Of a DNA stretch of 64,000 nt, positions 44,038 to 54,207 are shown one piece after another (positions within the stretch are counted from its first letter, which is position 1; every line of letters begins with the position of its first letter). The stretch is from the NCBI RefSeq assembly GCF_007559275.1, contig NZ_VMHK01000001.1, positions 310,001 to 374,000 on the forward strand, written 5' to 3'. This stretch comes from Bifidobacterium apousia (GTDB lineage: Bacteria > Actinomycetota > Actinomycetes > Actinomycetales > Bifidobacteriaceae). Under the pieces are notes generated by a model. It was not told the origin of the DNA. It ran no database searches and saw nothing but the letters and a program-made list of their open reading frames with translations. Made by a program: the position numbers and the translations under genes.

Positions 44038-45089
44038 TGGCCGCTGCAACAGAGGGCCCGTCTACTGTGCGGGTGCGTGTGCCAGCCACCAGCGCCAACC
44101 TGGGTTCAGGTTTCGATGCGGTCGGGCTGGCGCTGGACTACCATGACGAGATCGTCTTCACCCGTTCCGTGGATCCGGGCGACACCACCGCCTATGTCGT
44201 CATCAAGGGCGAGGGGGAGCGGACCCTGCCCCGAGACGAGACCCACCTGGTCGTCTCCACCTTCAGGCGGGCCTGCCAGGTCTTCGGACTGCCAAGGTTC
44301 GGCTTCATCATGCGCGCGGTCAACCGAATCCCCCAGGCCAGGGGATTGGGATCCAGCGCCGAGGCCATCGTGGCCGGAATCGCGGCGGCTGCGGCCTTCG
44401 CCCACACTGGCCCACTGCGCCGTGATGCCGTCTTCGCGCTGGCAGCCCAGATCGAGGGGCATCCCGACAACGTGGCGCCTGCCGTCTACGGGGGGCTGAC
44501 CGTCTCCTATGATCTGGCCACTGGCGAGGGGGTGGGTTCCCTGCCCATAGCCGGGGGCGCGCCCCTGGAGGGCGGCTACCACACCCTGCGCTACCAGGTG
44601 GACCCGGCCATCAAAGCCACGGTTTTTGTTCCCGGCGCCCATCTGTCCACACAGAAGGCCCGACAGGCCCTGCCCAACCGGGTGCCTTACGCGGATGCCG
44701 TTCACAACCTGTCAAGGGCGGCCCTGATTCCTGGCGCTCTGAACCCTCAGTCCCTGGATGACCTGGGGGCCGAGGCGGCTGAGCAGGCTGCCAGGGCCAA
44801 CGCCCTGCTCTTCGTAGCCACCCAGGACCGGCTCCATCAGCCATACCGGGCCGGGCTCATGCCCTCCTCAACCAAGCTCCTGCAGCTCCTGCGCGGTCGG
44901 GGCTACGCGGCGGCGGTCTCCGGAGCCGGGCCCTGCATTATCGTCCTGCATTACGGTGATGCCGAAAATGAGCTGCGGACCATTGCCAAGGATTATCTGG
45001 ATTCCGGCCGCTGGCGGGTCCTGTCGCTGGACGTGGACTGCCGGGGGGTCCATGTGGAAGGGGACCAGGAAGGCAATCGTGAACACTGA
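44034..45089 (+). CDS. thrB: Homoserine kinase
   Basis: A 351-residue GHMP-family kinase. PATSANLGSGFDAVGLALD and the ATP-binding glycine loop PQARGLGSSAEAIVAG are diagnostic; GHPDNVAPAVYGG and AAVSGAGPCIIVL complete the pattern. ATG 44034 overlaps the hom stop by four bases, so the two are translationally coupled. Threonine synthase is not in the window. Confidence 0.95.
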   Translation: MMAAATEGPSTVRVRVPATSANLGSGFDAVGLALDYHDEIVFTRSVDPGDTTAYVVIKGEGERTLPRDETHLVVSTFRRACQVFGLPRFGFIMRAVNRIPQARGLGSSAEAIVAGIAAAAAFAHTGPLRRDAVFALAAQIEGHPDNVAPAVYGGLTVSYDLATGEGVGSLPIAGGAPLEGGYHTLRYQVDPAIKATVFVPGAHLSTQKARQALPNRVPYADAVHNLSRAALIPGALNPQSLDDLGAEAAEQAARANALLFVATQDRLHQPYRAGLMPSSTKLLQLLRGRGYAAAVSGAGPCIIVLHYGDAENELRTIAKDYLDSGRWRVLSLDVDCRGVHVEGDQEGNREH

Positions 45090-46428
45090 AGACAGGCATA
45101 TCCCGCTCATTCTGGCCTCGTCCTCGCCCTCCAGGCGGCGGCTTCTGGTCCAGGCGGGCATCGACCCCATCATCCGACCCTCAAAGGTGGATGAGCCGGC
45201 TGTGCTGGCGGAACGGGCCCGTAAACTGGGCCGCCACCTGGAGGACCTGGATGCGCGCGAACGGGTCAGTGTTTTGGCTGAGGCCAAGGCTTCGGCTGTC
45301 CAAGCGACCATGGATGCCGTCAAGGATGCCGAACGGCGCTCGCGGGGCGATCTGGTCACGTTTAGGCCTCTGAGCCAGGGTGATTCGGATGCATCCTCCA
45401 GGGATCCCATGAGCCAGGTCATTGGAGCCTGGGGCGGGATGCTCGGCGCCGGGCGTGGGCCCCTCCTGCTGGGGTGCGACTCGCTGTTCAGCGTGGACGG
45501 GGCCGTCATGGGCAAACCTCACCAGCCGGAGCGTGCTCTGGAGCGGTTGATGGCCATGCGTGGCCGAACCGGCACCCTGGTCACCGGCCACTGTCTGATC
45601 GATCTGGCCACCGGCCAACGGGCCCGAGCGGTCAGCAGCGCTCAGGTGACCTTCGGAGACTATGATCGGGCCTCCATGCAGGCCTATGTAGCCACCGGCG
45701 AACCCTTGGAGGTGGCCGGATCCTTCACCTTGGAAGGATTGGGCAGCGCCTTCATCCAGGGCATCCAGGGCGATCCCAGTGGAGTGATGGGATTGAGCAT
45801 GCCCACCCTGCGCGCTCTGGCCCAGGAGCTGGGCGTCTCCTGGCCTGACCTATGGGCCGGACGAGTCATGCCCGAGCGGCGGCAGACCGCCGGATCGACG
45901 CATGGGCCTGAAGGACTGGTCGCCCCCGTGGAGAATGTCCACCAGCCTGGCGACGGGTGGGTGGACTGCGCCTGCGGCAGACGTCATTGGGGGCTCAACG
46001 GGGCTGCCGGCGTCTTGCTGGCCCGGCGTGATGCCCGCACGGGCGCACCGGTCAGCGTGCTTCTGCAGCACCGGGCACGCTGGAGCGCCGAGGGCGGCAC
46101 CTGGGGTGTGCCGGGCGGCGCCATCTCCGACGGGGAGAATCCGCTGGAGGGCGGTCTGCGCGAGAGCTATGAGGAGGCCAACATCCGCCCGGAGGACATT
46201 CAGGTGGTGGGTTCCTACCTGGAGGATCACGGCCCCTGGGGCTATACGACCATCCTGGCCTTCGAGCGTCCAGGCCACCAGGTCGAGCCGCGCATGAATG
46301 ACGATGAGAGCATTGCCCTGGAATGGGTGGATCTGGACAAGGTCGGGGATCTGCCCCTGCTGAAGGCCTTCGGTCAGGACTGGCCGCACTTCCGGCAACG
46401 CTTGGAGACTCTGGCGGCCGAAGGCTGA
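45079..46428 (+). CDS. Fusion of Maf nucleotide pyrophosphatase and NUDIX hydrolase
   Basis: A 449-residue two-domain protein. The N-terminal part (about 1-265) is Maf-like: LILASSSPSRRRLLVQAGI, GCDSLFSVDG and MGKPHQPERALERLMAM are conserved, with an insertion of about 35 residues before GPLLLGCD. The C-terminal part (about 290-449) is a NUDIX domain with GGAISDGENPLEGGLRESYE followed by EANI, where the usual conserved Gly is Asn; a Cys-rich CACGRRHWG precedes it. Both halves clean up non-canonical nucleotides in other proteins. GTG 45079 overlaps thrB by eleven bases. Confidence 0.88.
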   Translation: MNTEDRHIPLILASSSPSRRRLLVQAGIDPIIRPSKVDEPAVLAERARKLGRHLEDLDARERVSVLAEAKASAVQATMDAVKDAERRSRGDLVTFRPLSQGDSDASSRDPMSQVIGAWGGMLGAGRGPLLLGCDSLFSVDGAVMGKPHQPERALERLMAMRGRTGTLVTGHCLIDLATGQRARAVSSAQVTFGDYDRASMQAYVATGEPLEVAGSFTLEGLGSAFIQGIQGDPSGVMGLSMPTLRALAQELGVSWPDLWAGRVMPERRQTAGSTHGPEGLVAPVENVHQPGDGWVDCACGRRHWGLNGAAGVLLARRDARTGAPVSVLLQHRARWSAEGGTWGVPGGAISDGENPLEGGLRESYEEANIRPEDIQVVGSYLEDHGPWGYTTILAFERPGHQVEPRMNDDESIALEWVDLDKVGDLPLLKAFGQDWPHFRQRLETLAAEG

Positions 46429-46450
46429 ACAGAAGGCCCGGTCTGACGAG

Positions 46451-47419
46451 TCAGCTCAGGAGCAGGGCGACCAGGGCGATGATTACGGGTGAGCTGATCG
46501 TGCTCAGCAGGATGCCGTCCCTGGCGAAGGTGGTCCCCACCTCGTACCGGGCCGCGTAGTTGTAGACGTTCTGGCCGGTGGGCAGGGCCGCCAGAACCAC
46601 GCACCCGTACAGCTCCGCCCCGCTGAAGCCCATCATGAACCGGGCCAGCAGGTAGGCGATTATGGGCATGACCAGATTCTTCAGGATCACCGCGCAGAGG
46701 GTGGCACGACGGTCGGTGCCCTGGCCCATGGGCCGCGAACCCCGCAGGGACATGCCGAAGGCCATGAGGATCATGGGCACGGCCGACTGCCCGATCATGT
46801 CGATGGGCTTGTAGACGAAGTCGGGGATGATGAAATGGCCGGCCTGGGCGCTGATGGCCGAAATCACTATGCCGCCTATGGAGCCGATCAGGATGGGCTG
46901 CTTCAGGGGCTGTTTGAGGATGGTCTTGACCGAGAGCTTGCCGGAGGTGGTCGCGTCCAGAACGGTCAGCCCGATGGGAGTGAACAGGGCCTGTTGCATG
47001 ACCAGGATGGGTGCCACCAGCGTGGGATTGCCCAGAATGTAGGTGGCTACAGGCAGCCCGATGTTGTTGGAGTTCAAATACAGGGAGTCCAGAGCGCCGA
47101 TGGTGGCTTCGGCAGCCGGCAGGTGAAAGCTGGCCGCGTTCAGGGCCACGAAGAGCAGGCCTACAGCCGCCGCCGACAGGAAGGCCACGATGATGCTGGG
47201 GTGGAAGATGACCGACAGCTTCTGCTTGGAGAGGATGGCGAACATCAGGCAGGGCGTCGAGACGAAGAAGGAGTACTTGTTGAGCACCAGCTGGGCTGTG
47301 GGACCGCCTACATGGAAGCGGGCGGCCACATACCCCACGGCGATGACCACGCCGATGATGAAGAACCCCTCCATGGCACTGAGCAGTCCAGGCACTCCGG
47401 CATCCTCCTCGTCTCGCAT
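46451..47419 (-). CDS. Auxin-efflux-carrier (AEC) family transporter
   Basis: A membrane protein of about 322 residues with ten spans expected. YLNSNNIGLPVATYILGNP and the C-terminal ALPTGQNVYNYAARYEVG are AEC family signatures, the first in each half of the inverted repeat. Substrates in bacteria include malate and other organic acids; none can be assigned here. The start is uncertain: ATG 47419 and ATG 47374 are both plausible, and a longer frame reaches 47488. It is transcribed against its neighbours. Confidence 0.83.
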   Translation of the reverse strand: MRDEEDAGVPGLLSAMEGFFIIGVVIAVGYVAARFHVGGPTAQLVLNKYSFFVSTPCLMFAILSKQKLSVIFHPSIIVAFLSAAAVGLLFVALNAASFHLPAAEATIGALDSLYLNSNNIGLPVATYILGNPTLVAPILVMQQALFTPIGLTVLDATTSGKLSVKTILKQPLKQPILIGSIGGIVISAISAQAGHFIIPDFVYKPIDMIGQSAVPMILMAFGMSLRGSRPMGQGTDRRATLCAVILKNLVMPIIAYLLARFMMGFSGAELYGCVVLAALPTGQNVYNYAARYEVGTTFARDGILLSTISSPVIIALVALLLS

Positions 47420-47538
47420 GGTGGACGGCGGCCTCCCAGGCGGAGTGCCACCGCTTCTGTCGTCCCCATTGTGCCACCCGGGCCTCATGCTTGCGGCTGC
47501 AAGTCCACCTGCGATTCCCGGCCCGCTAGCATGGCACT

Positions 47539-48768
47539 ATGGCCAAGAACACACAGACCGATATTGATCTTCTCACCGGCGTACAGGGGGCTGAACCTGC
47601 CCGGTCCCTGGCAAGGATACTGGAGTCCATGACCGCCCTGAACTCGGTCAGCGGCCAGGAGGGCGCCCTGGCTGATGCCGTCCAGAGGGCCCTGTCGTCA
47701 AGGGCTGACCTCTTGGTCCAACGGTTGGGCGACACGGTCGTGGCCTCCACCCAGCTGGGCCGTCCCCACCGCATCGTCCTTGCCGGTCATCTGGACACCG
47801 TCCCCGTGGATGGGAATCTGCCCCCGCGCTGGCTGGAGCCCGGCGACCCGGCCATCCGCGCCGACCTGGCCGCCGCCCACCCCGGATCCCGGGTGTTGTA
47901 CGGCCGGGGCGCCGCCGACATGAAGGCCTCTGATGCCGTTTTTCTCCACCTGGCGCTCACCATGCAGGAGCCGGTCTATGACCTGACCTTCGTCTTCTAC
48001 GACCATGAGGAGGTCCAGGCCGATCTGAACGGGCTGGGCCGGGTGGTGGCTGCCCATCCTGACTGGGTGCGAGGGGATTTCGCCATCATCGGCGAGCCCA
48101 CCGACTGTGCCATCGAGGCCGGCTGCAACGGAACCATGCGCTTCGACCTGATCACCCACGGCACGACGGCCCATTCCGCCCGGGCCTGGATGGGCAGCAA
48201 CGCCATCCACGCTGCCGCACCCATTCTGAACCGGCTGGAGCAGTACCGTCCGGCCACGGTGAAGGTGGATGGCCTGGACTATCGGGAAGGGCTCAACGCC
48301 ACCATGATCGAGGGCGGCCTAGGCACCAACGTCATCCCCGACCGTTGCCGGGTGCATGTCAATTACCGGTTCGCCCCCGACAAGAGCCTGTCCCAGGCCA
48401 AGGAGCTGATGATGGGCCAGGGGACGGGGGCCGAGCTCGGCAATGGCGAGCATGTGGCCCTGGGCGGAGTCTTCCAGGGATTTTCGGTGCGCATGTGCGA
48501 CGAATCGCCCGCGGCCCGTCCTGGTTTGGACTCGCCTTGGGCGCGTTCGCTGGCGGATCTGGTCGCCCGGACCACGGGTCAGCAGCCTCGCGCCAAACTG
48601 GGATGGACCGATGTGGCGCGGTTTTCAGCCCTTGGCCTACCGGCTGTCAATTTGGGGGCGGGGGACCCCCTGCTGGCTCACAAGGCCGACGAACAGGTGC
48701 CCTTGGATGACCTGGTTCGGCTGGAAGCCATACTGGTCGAGTGGCTCAATGGACCTGATGGCCGCTGA
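47539..48768 (+). CDS. dapE: Succinyl-diaminopimelate desuccinylase
   Basis: A 409-residue M20-family metallopeptidase in lysine/diaminopimelate synthesis. Metal ligands are visible in LAGHLDTVPVDG (His), GRGAADMKASDAVF (Asp), FYDHEEVQ (Glu), IIGEPTDCAIEAGCNG (Glu) and LLAHKADEQ (His). ATG 47539 lies six bases after TAGCAT (47527-47532), giving a leaderless message. It fits functionally with lysA 5 kb upstream. Confidence 0.93.
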   Translation: MAKNTQTDIDLLTGVQGAEPARSLARILESMTALNSVSGQEGALADAVQRALSSRADLLVQRLGDTVVASTQLGRPHRIVLAGHLDTVPVDGNLPPRWLEPGDPAIRADLAAAHPGSRVLYGRGAADMKASDAVFLHLALTMQEPVYDLTFVFYDHEEVQADLNGLGRVVAAHPDWVRGDFAIIGEPTDCAIEAGCNGTMRFDLITHGTTAHSARAWMGSNAIHAAAPILNRLEQYRPATVKVDGLDYREGLNATMIEGGLGTNVIPDRCRVHVNYRFAPDKSLSQAKELMMGQGTGAELGNGEHVALGGVFQGFSVRMCDESPAARPGLDSPWARSLADLVARTTGQQPRAKLGWTDVARFSALGLPAVNLGAGDPLLAHKADEQVPLDDLVRLEAILVEWLNGPDGR

Positions 48769-49004
48769 TCTGTGACATACTAGAGGACGGTGGTTCTGCC
48801 TGACCACTTGCAGCGTAGGCGTTGATCCCCCCGGACGGAGACCCAGTGATCCGTGCGGGCGTCGGTGTCCGCCTGCGTCAGGAAGACTTTTTGCCAAGGC
48901 GTTTCGATCGGGCGCACGCAGGTGCGCGGCTGCAGTGAGAGTGCAGCGTGAGGACGGATCGGAACCGTGAGAGCGGCGCGAGGCGGCGTGCCGCAAGGAG
49001 CATT
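48768..49004 (+). promoter_or_regulatory. Promoter and long leader of the RNase E/G gene
   Basis: An extended -10 (TGA-CATACT, 48773-48781) lies in a 20-base element shared with the atp operon. About 217 bases of leader follow, containing GCGCAC/GTGCGC (loop GCAG) and GCTGCA/TGCAGC hairpins near 48911-48948 and more GC-rich pairing. RNase E genes in other bacteria have structured leaders through which the enzyme controls its own mRNA; the same may apply here. Confidence 0.5.
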
Positions 49005-51650
49005 GTGCCCGAAAAAACGAATACTGAGGATACCCAGGATAATAGGTCCGCCACCAGGGATGGGCAGGAAGGGCAGGTCGAGCAGACCGCTGGCTCCGGC
49101 ACCCGTCGCCGTGCTGGACGGCGTGTGGTCAGAGTGGCCGGCGCCGCCGGCGCCGACGTGCCCGTGAAGGTCGAGGCCGAGAAGCGCAAGACCTCTCGCA
49201 AGGCCAAGGAGGAGGACGACGAGTCCAAGCCCTCCGCCACCCGTCGCCGTCGCACCCGCAAGCCCAAGGAGGATCAGGCGGCCGATCAGGACGTCCAGGT
49301 GGATGAGAGCGAGTCCAAGCCGACCAGGACGACCACTCGTCGTCGTACCCGAACTGCTGCCCGCCGACGCGATGAGGAGCATACCCAGGAGGGTGAGGCT
49401 GATCAGGAGCGTCAGGAGCGTGCCATTGAGGCTGTGGAGGCACTGACCTCGGGCCGCAGCCAGAGGGCAGGCCGGAAGGCCGAGGAGCAGGATGAGCGCC
49501 CGCGCGCCTCCCGTCCCCGTCCTATGACATCCCTGCTCTTCCAGGAGCCCGTCATACCCGCCTCCCGGCCCGAGCATGATGAGCGCGAAGAACGGGATGA
49601 TGAGGACGAGGATGCCGAGCACTCGCCCAAGAGCTCTCGCCGCAGCAGGTCCAGGAACACTTCGGAGGGCGGTTCACGCCGTTCCCGCAGGCTCAACGCC
49701 GAGGAGCGCAGGGCCGCCGACGAGGTGGAGCGCATCGAGGAGGATCTGGATCACGAGGGCATCACCTTCGTGGTCGACGAGGACCAGGAGCAGGACGAGG
49801 AACCGCAGGAGTCCGGCACCCGCACCCGTCGTCGCCGCCGTGCCAAGAGCGACGAGGAGGACGCTGAGAAGTCCGTTTCCACGCGTCGTCGCCATCGCGG
49901 GCACGAGCAGGAGAAGGACAAGGATGATGAGGACGAGGTCCCGCTGACCCGCCGTCGCCGTCGTCGCAGGGGTGCCAAGTCCGCTGAGGGCGAGCCGGAG
50001 GTGTCCGGCACCCGCCGTTCCCGCAAGCAGCAGTATATTGACGAGATCACCGACGTGGAGGGCTCCACCCGCCTGGAGGCCAAGAAGCAGCGTCGACGGG
50101 ACAACCGCCGCGAGCGCTCCCGTCAGTCCCAGCTGGTCGAGCAGGACTTCCTGGCCCGCCGTGAAAACGTCAACCGTCTGATGGTGGTGCGTGAGAAGGA
50201 GCACCACACCCAGATCTCGGTCATCGAGGACGACATCCTGGTCGAGCACTATGTCTCCGACATCCAGGAGGTCTCCACTGTCGGCAACATTTACCTGGGC
50301 CGGGTCCAGAACGTCCTGCCCAGCATGGAGGCCGCCTTCGTGGACATAGGCCAGGCCCGCAACGGCGTGCTCTATGCCGGCGAGGTCAACTGGGACTCCA
50401 CCCGCCTGGAGGGCCAGCCCCGCCGGATCGAGCTGGCCTTTAAGTCCGGCGACCCCGTGCTGGTCCAGGTCACCAAGGATCCCATCGGCCACAAGGGCGC
50501 CCGGCTGACCTCGCAGGTCACGCTGGCCGGCCGCTTCCTGGTCCTGGTGCCCTCGGGCGGCATGACCGGCGTCAGCCGCAAGCTGCCCGACCGCGAGCGT
50601 TCCCGCCTCAAGAGCATCGTCTCCAGGGTGGCTCCCAAGGACATGGGCGTCATCATCCGCACCGCGGCCGAGGGGGCCAGCGAGGAGGCCCTGACCAAGG
50701 ATCTGGAGAACCTGCAGCGTCAGTGGAGCAAGATCGAGGACAAGCGCAAGGAGTTCCTGCACGGCAAGCGCCCCAAGCTTCTGCAGGGCGAGCCGGACGT
50801 GGCCATCCGCGTGGTCCGCGACATCTTCAACGACGACTTCGCCAAGCTGGTGGTCCAGGGGGAAGGAGTCTACGAGCGGGTCCGCAACTACCTGGAGACC
50901 ATGGCCCCCGACCTGGAGGAGAAGCTTGAGCACTGGGACCCTGCCGAGCACCAGGGCAAGGATGTTTTCGACCGCTGGAGCATCGACAGCCAGCTGCGCA
51001 AGGGCATGGAGCGTCAGGTTTACCTGCCTTCCGGCGGCTCCCTGGTCATCGACCGCACTGAGGCCATGACCACCATCGATGTGAACACGGGCCGCTTCAT
51101 CGGCAAGGGCAAGTCCCTGGAGGAGACGGTGACCCGCTGCAACCTGGAGGCTTCCGAGGAGATCGCCCGGCAGCTGCGCCTGCGCGACATCGGCGGCATG
51201 ATCATGATCGACTATGTGGATATGGTCATGCCGGCCAACCGCGACCTGGTCCTACGCCGCCTGGTGGAGTGCCTGGCACGGGACCGCACCAAGCATCAGG
51301 TGGCCGAGGTCACCTCCCTGGGGCTGGTCCAGATGACCCGCAAGCGGGTGGGCCAGGGGCTGGTCGAGGCCTTCTCCGAGGAGTGCCCCACCTGCCACGG
51401 CCGAGGCTTCATCCTCCACGACAAGCCGACCATTTCCGCCTCCTATGCCGACCCCTATGCGGTCAAGGGCGGCGACCCCTTCGTCAAGACCAACAAGCAT
51501 GGGCATGGCTCTTCCTCCAAGGAGACCCTGTCCACAGGCTCGACTCCTGCAGTCAAGGCCAAGCTGGCCAGGATCGCTGCGGCGGCCCAGGCGGCGTCGG
51601 ACGAGGACGATGCCCAGGCTGAGACGGCGGATGTCGCCAAGGAGTCATAA
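49005..51650 (+). CDS. rne: Ribonuclease E/G
   Basis: An 881-residue endoribonuclease. The first 400 residues are disordered and extremely charged (Arg, Glu, Asp, Lys), resembling the scaffold part of RNase E moved to the N-terminus, as known in actinobacteria. The catalytic half follows: S1 domain (IYLGRVQNVLPSMEAAFVDI, about 428-490), the DNase I-like site with TIDVNTGRFIGKG and GGMIMIDYVDM (about 690-740), and the zinc link EECPTCHGRGF (about 792-802). GTG 49005 has AAGGAG four bases upstream; GTG 48948 lacks a ribosome site. Confidence 0.92.
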   Translation: MPEKTNTEDTQDNRSATRDGQEGQVEQTAGSGTRRRAGRRVVRVAGAAGADVPVKVEAEKRKTSRKAKEEDDESKPSATRRRRTRKPKEDQAADQDVQVDESESKPTRTTTRRRTRTAARRRDEEHTQEGEADQERQERAIEAVEALTSGRSQRAGRKAEEQDERPRASRPRPMTSLLFQEPVIPASRPEHDEREERDDEDEDAEHSPKSSRRSRSRNTSEGGSRRSRRLNAEERRAADEVERIEEDLDHEGITFVVDEDQEQDEEPQESGTRTRRRRRAKSDEEDAEKSVSTRRRHRGHEQEKDKDDEDEVPLTRRRRRRRGAKSAEGEPEVSGTRRSRKQQYIDEITDVEGSTRLEAKKQRRRDNRRERSRQSQLVEQDFLARRENVNRLMVVREKEHHTQISVIEDDILVEHYVSDIQEVSTVGNIYLGRVQNVLPSMEAAFVDIGQARNGVLYAGEVNWDSTRLEGQPRRIELAFKSGDPVLVQVTKDPIGHKGARLTSQVTLAGRFLVLVPSGGMTGVSRKLPDRERSRLKSIVSRVAPKDMGVIIRTAAEGASEEALTKDLENLQRQWSKIEDKRKEFLHGKRPKLLQGEPDVAIRVVRDIFNDDFAKLVVQGEGVYERVRNYLETMAPDLEEKLEHWDPAEHQGKDVFDRWSIDSQLRKGMERQVYLPSGGSLVIDRTEAMTTIDVNTGRFIGKGKSLEETVTRCNLEASEEIARQLRLRDIGGMIMIDYVDMVMPANRDLVLRRLVECLARDRTKHQVAEVTSLGLVQMTRKRVGQGLVEAFSEECPTCHGRGFILHDKPTISASYADPYAVKGGDPFVKTNKHGHGSSSKETLSTGSTPAVKAKLARIAAAAQAASDEDDAQAETADVAKES

Positions 51651-51684
51651 ACTGAATTTCGTTTTGTCAGCGGGGCAGGCACAT

Positions 51685-51714
51685 TTGACGATGCGGTGTG
51701 TTTGCTTCTATACT
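51685..51714 (+). promoter_or_regulatory. Promoter of rplU-rpmA
   Basis: TTGACG (51685-51690) and TATACT (51709-51714) with an 18-base spacer, about 85 bases upstream of the rplU start. The clearest vegetative promoter in the window. Confidence 0.75.
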
Positions 51715-51805
51715 GGTTAGCTGGTGTCTGGACGGGTTCGTCAATCGTATGGCGGGACTCGGATGCCGGGCGCAAACAGCTTTGGACAACAGGCAAGGTA
51801 GGGCT

Positions 51806-52114
51806 ATGTACGCGATTGTGAAGGCCGGAGGCCATCAGGAGAAGGTCGAGGTCGGTGACCAGATCACGGTCAACCGTCTGGCTGCCAGGAAGGGCGAGTC
51901 GGTCGAGTTTCCGGTCGCGCTGGTCGTCGATGGACCCAAGGTGACCATGGCCGCCAAGGATCTGGCCAAGATCTCAGTCAAGGGCGAGGTTGTGGACGAC
52001 GAGGCCAAGGGCCCCAAGATCAACATCCAGAAGTTCAAGAACAAGACCGGCGTGGCGCGCCGCAAGGGCCACCGCCAGAAGCAGACCGTGGTCAAGATCA
52101 CGGCCATCGCCTGA
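51806..52114 (+). CDS. rplU: 50S ribosomal protein L21
   Basis: A 102-residue ribosomal protein: [20 protein letters not shown] at the N-terminus and [15 protein letters not shown] near the C-terminus are diagnostic. It starts at ATG 51806 with AAGGTAGGG upstream and is followed 32 bases later by rpmA, the conserved partner. Confidence 0.97.
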   Translation: MYAIVKAGGHQEKVEVGDQITVNRLAARKGESVEFPVALVVDGPKVTMAAKDLAKISVKGEVVDDEAKGPKINIQKFKNKTGVARRKGHRQKQTVVKITAIA

Positions 52115-52146
52115 GGGCCTAGGTCGAGGTAGGAAAGGAACCAGAC

Positions 52147-52398
52147 ATGGCACATAAGAAGGGCGCGTCCAGCTCTCGCAACGGGCGCGATTCGAATGCA
52201 CAGTACCTGGGCGTCAAGAAGTTCGGCGGCGAGGCCGTAGTGGCCGGCAACATCATCGTTCGCCAGCGTGGCACCAAGTTCCATCCCGGCCAGAACGTCG
52301 GTCTGGGCAAGGACCACACCCTCTTCGCCCTGACGGACGGAACCGTTCGGTTCGCCAACCGGCGCGACCGCAAGGTTGTTGACGTGCTTACCGCCTGA
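52147..52398 (+). CDS. rpmA: 50S ribosomal protein L27
   Basis: An 83-residue protein: [20 protein letters not shown] and [19 protein letters not shown] are diagnostic. The N-terminus reaches the peptidyl-transferase centre; no cleavable extension is present. Second gene of the L21-L27 transcript. Confidence 0.97.
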   Translation: MAHKKGASSSRNGRDSNAQYLGVKKFGGEAVVAGNIIVRQRGTKFHPGQNVGLGKDHTLFALTDGTVRFANRRDRKVVDVLTA

Positions 52399-52421
52399 TT
52401 GCCCGTTATCGGCATCGGCCC

Positions 52422-52452
52422 AAGGTCATCCCTGTCAAGGGGTGGCCTTTTT
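52422..52452 (+). terminator. Intrinsic terminator of rplU-rpmA
   Basis: A stem of nine to eleven pairs (AAGGTCATCCC with GGGGTGGCCTT, two G-T wobbles) with a six-base loop, followed by five T. Confidence 0.85.
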
Positions 52453-52527
52453 GCATATGTATGGAGATGCCGGGCATTCAGCTCTCAGGGGCCGCATGTC
52501 AGGCCGGATTGAGTACCATGGGCCCCT

Positions 52528-54207
52528 ATGAGCGCATTTGTGGATCAGGTCACCGTCCATGTCAAGGGTGGCGACGGCGGCAATGGGGCGTCCTCCATCC
52601 GCCGCGAGAAGTACAAGCCCCTGGCCGGGCCCGATGGGGGCGACGGCGGCCAGGGCGGCTCGGTCATCCTTCAGGCCGACGCCAACGCCACCAGCCTGCT
52701 GGACTACCGCTTCCTGCCGCACCGCCAGGCCGAGTCAGGCACCATGGGTCTGGGCGGCGACAAGGATGGCAGCCGTGGCCAGGATCTGATTCTGCCGGTG
52801 CCGGTGGGTACCGTGGTCTTCACTGCCAAGGGAGGCCAAGGCGAGCGCAAGCAACCGGGCGAGCGTCTGGCTGACCTGGCCCATGCGGGGGACCGGTTCG
52901 TGGCGGCCCAAGGCGGCGTGGGCGGCCTGGGCAATCGCTCCCTGGCCACCAAGGCCAGGCGGGCTCCCGGCTTCGCCCTGCTGGGGGACCCCGGTCAGGA
53001 GCGTGACCTGGTGCTGGAGCTCAAATCCATCGCCGACGTGGCCCTGGTGGGTTTCCCCAGCGCAGGCAAGTCCAGTCTGGTGGCAGCCATGAGCGCGGCC
53101 AGGCCCAAGATCGCCGACTATCCATTCACCACCCTGGTGCCCAACCTGGGCGTGGTCCAGGCAGGGGAGAGCCGCTTCACCATGGCCGACGTGCCAGGGC
53201 TGATCCCGGGAGCCTCCCAGGGCAAGGGCCTGGGGCTGGAGTTTCTGCGGCACATCGAGCGCACCGAGATCATCGCCCACGTCATCGATTGCGCCACCCT
53301 GGAGTCTGATCGGGATCCCATGAGCGACTATCGGGCCCTGGAAGAGGAGCTGTCCCGCTATGCCGACCGCCTGGAGCTTCCGCTGGGGGTCATCCCCATG
53401 GCCGAGCGGCCCAGGGTGATCATCCTCAACAAGGCCGATCTGCCGGAGGCTCGCGAACTGGCCGAATTCGTCCGTCCCGACTTCGAAGCCCTGGGCCTCA
53501 AGGTCTTCATAGTCTCCACAGCCTCGCATCAGGGCCTCAGGGAACTGGGCTACTACCTGGCCGGTCTGGTGGATCGGCTACGCAGGCAGCTGCGGGAGCA
53601 GCAGGAGGCCAGGCAGGAGGAGCGTGTGGTCATCCGCCCCCTGGAGCGGCGGCGCAGGAATGCCGACCAGTCCGGAGACTTCACTCTTGAGCGGCATCAG
53701 ACCCGATCCGGGCAGACCTGGTTCAGGGTCTGCGGTGCCAAGCCCGAGCGCTGGGTTCGCCAAACCAACTTCGACAACGAGGAGGCCGTGGGCTATCTGG
53801 CCGACTGCCTGGCCCGAATGGGTGTGGAGGATGCCCTGCGCAAGGCCGGAGCCAGACCAGGTGACGAGGTCCGCATCGGTCCTGGCGACGATGCGGTGGC
53901 TTTCGACTGGGACCCGAGCGTGGCGGCCGGTGCCGAAATGCTGGATGGCACCCCCCAGGTGGCCCGGGGCCGCGACCTGCGGCTGGAGGAGAGCCAGGGG
54001 CTCAACCGCCGCCGCACCAACAGCGAACGCCGCCGCCAGTACCATCAGATGATGGACGCCAGGCAGGCGGTGCGTCAAGTCATGGAGCAGGAACGGCGCC
54101 AGGGTCACTGGGCCGATCCCTCCGTGGATGACGATCCCCACGACAGGCAGGGCCTGCTGGGGCGCGGGGATACGGATACCGCCAGTTCGGAAGAGGCCGG
54201 GCAATGA
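52528..54207 (+). CDS. obg: GTPase Obg/CgtA
   Basis: A 559-residue ribosome-associated GTPase. The Gly-rich Obg fold occupies about 1-158 ([20 protein letters not shown]), the G domain about 160-335 ([28 protein letters not shown]), and the C-terminal OCT domain about 370-450 ([20 protein letters not shown]). A basic tail of about 100 residues follows, typical of long actinobacterial Obg. ATG 52528 lies eight bases after TACCAT (52514-52519), suggesting a leaderless transcript. The stop overlaps proB by four bases. Confidence 0.95.
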   Translation: MSAFVDQVTVHVKGGDGGNGASSIRREKYKPLAGPDGGDGGQGGSVILQADANATSLLDYRFLPHRQAESGTMGLGGDKDGSRGQDLILPVPVGTVVFTAKGGQGERKQPGERLADLAHAGDRFVAAQGGVGGLGNRSLATKARRAPGFALLGDPGQERDLVLELKSIADVALVGFPSAGKSSLVAAMSAARPKIADYPFTTLVPNLGVVQAGESRFTMADVPGLIPGASQGKGLGLEFLRHIERTEIIAHVIDCATLESDRDPMSDYRALEEELSRYADRLELPLGVIPMAERPRVIILNKADLPEARELAEFVRPDFEALGLKVFIVSTASHQGLRELGYYLAGLVDRLRRQLREQQEARQEERVVIRPLERRRRNADQSGDFTLERHQTRSGQTWFRVCGAKPERWVRQTNFDNEEAVGYLADCLARMGVEDALRKAGARPGDEVRIGPGDDAVAFDWDPSVAAGAEMLDGTPQVARGRDLRLEESQGLNRRRTNSERRRQYHQMMDARQAVRQVMEQERRQGHWADPSVDDDPHDRQGLLGRGDTDTASSEEAGQ

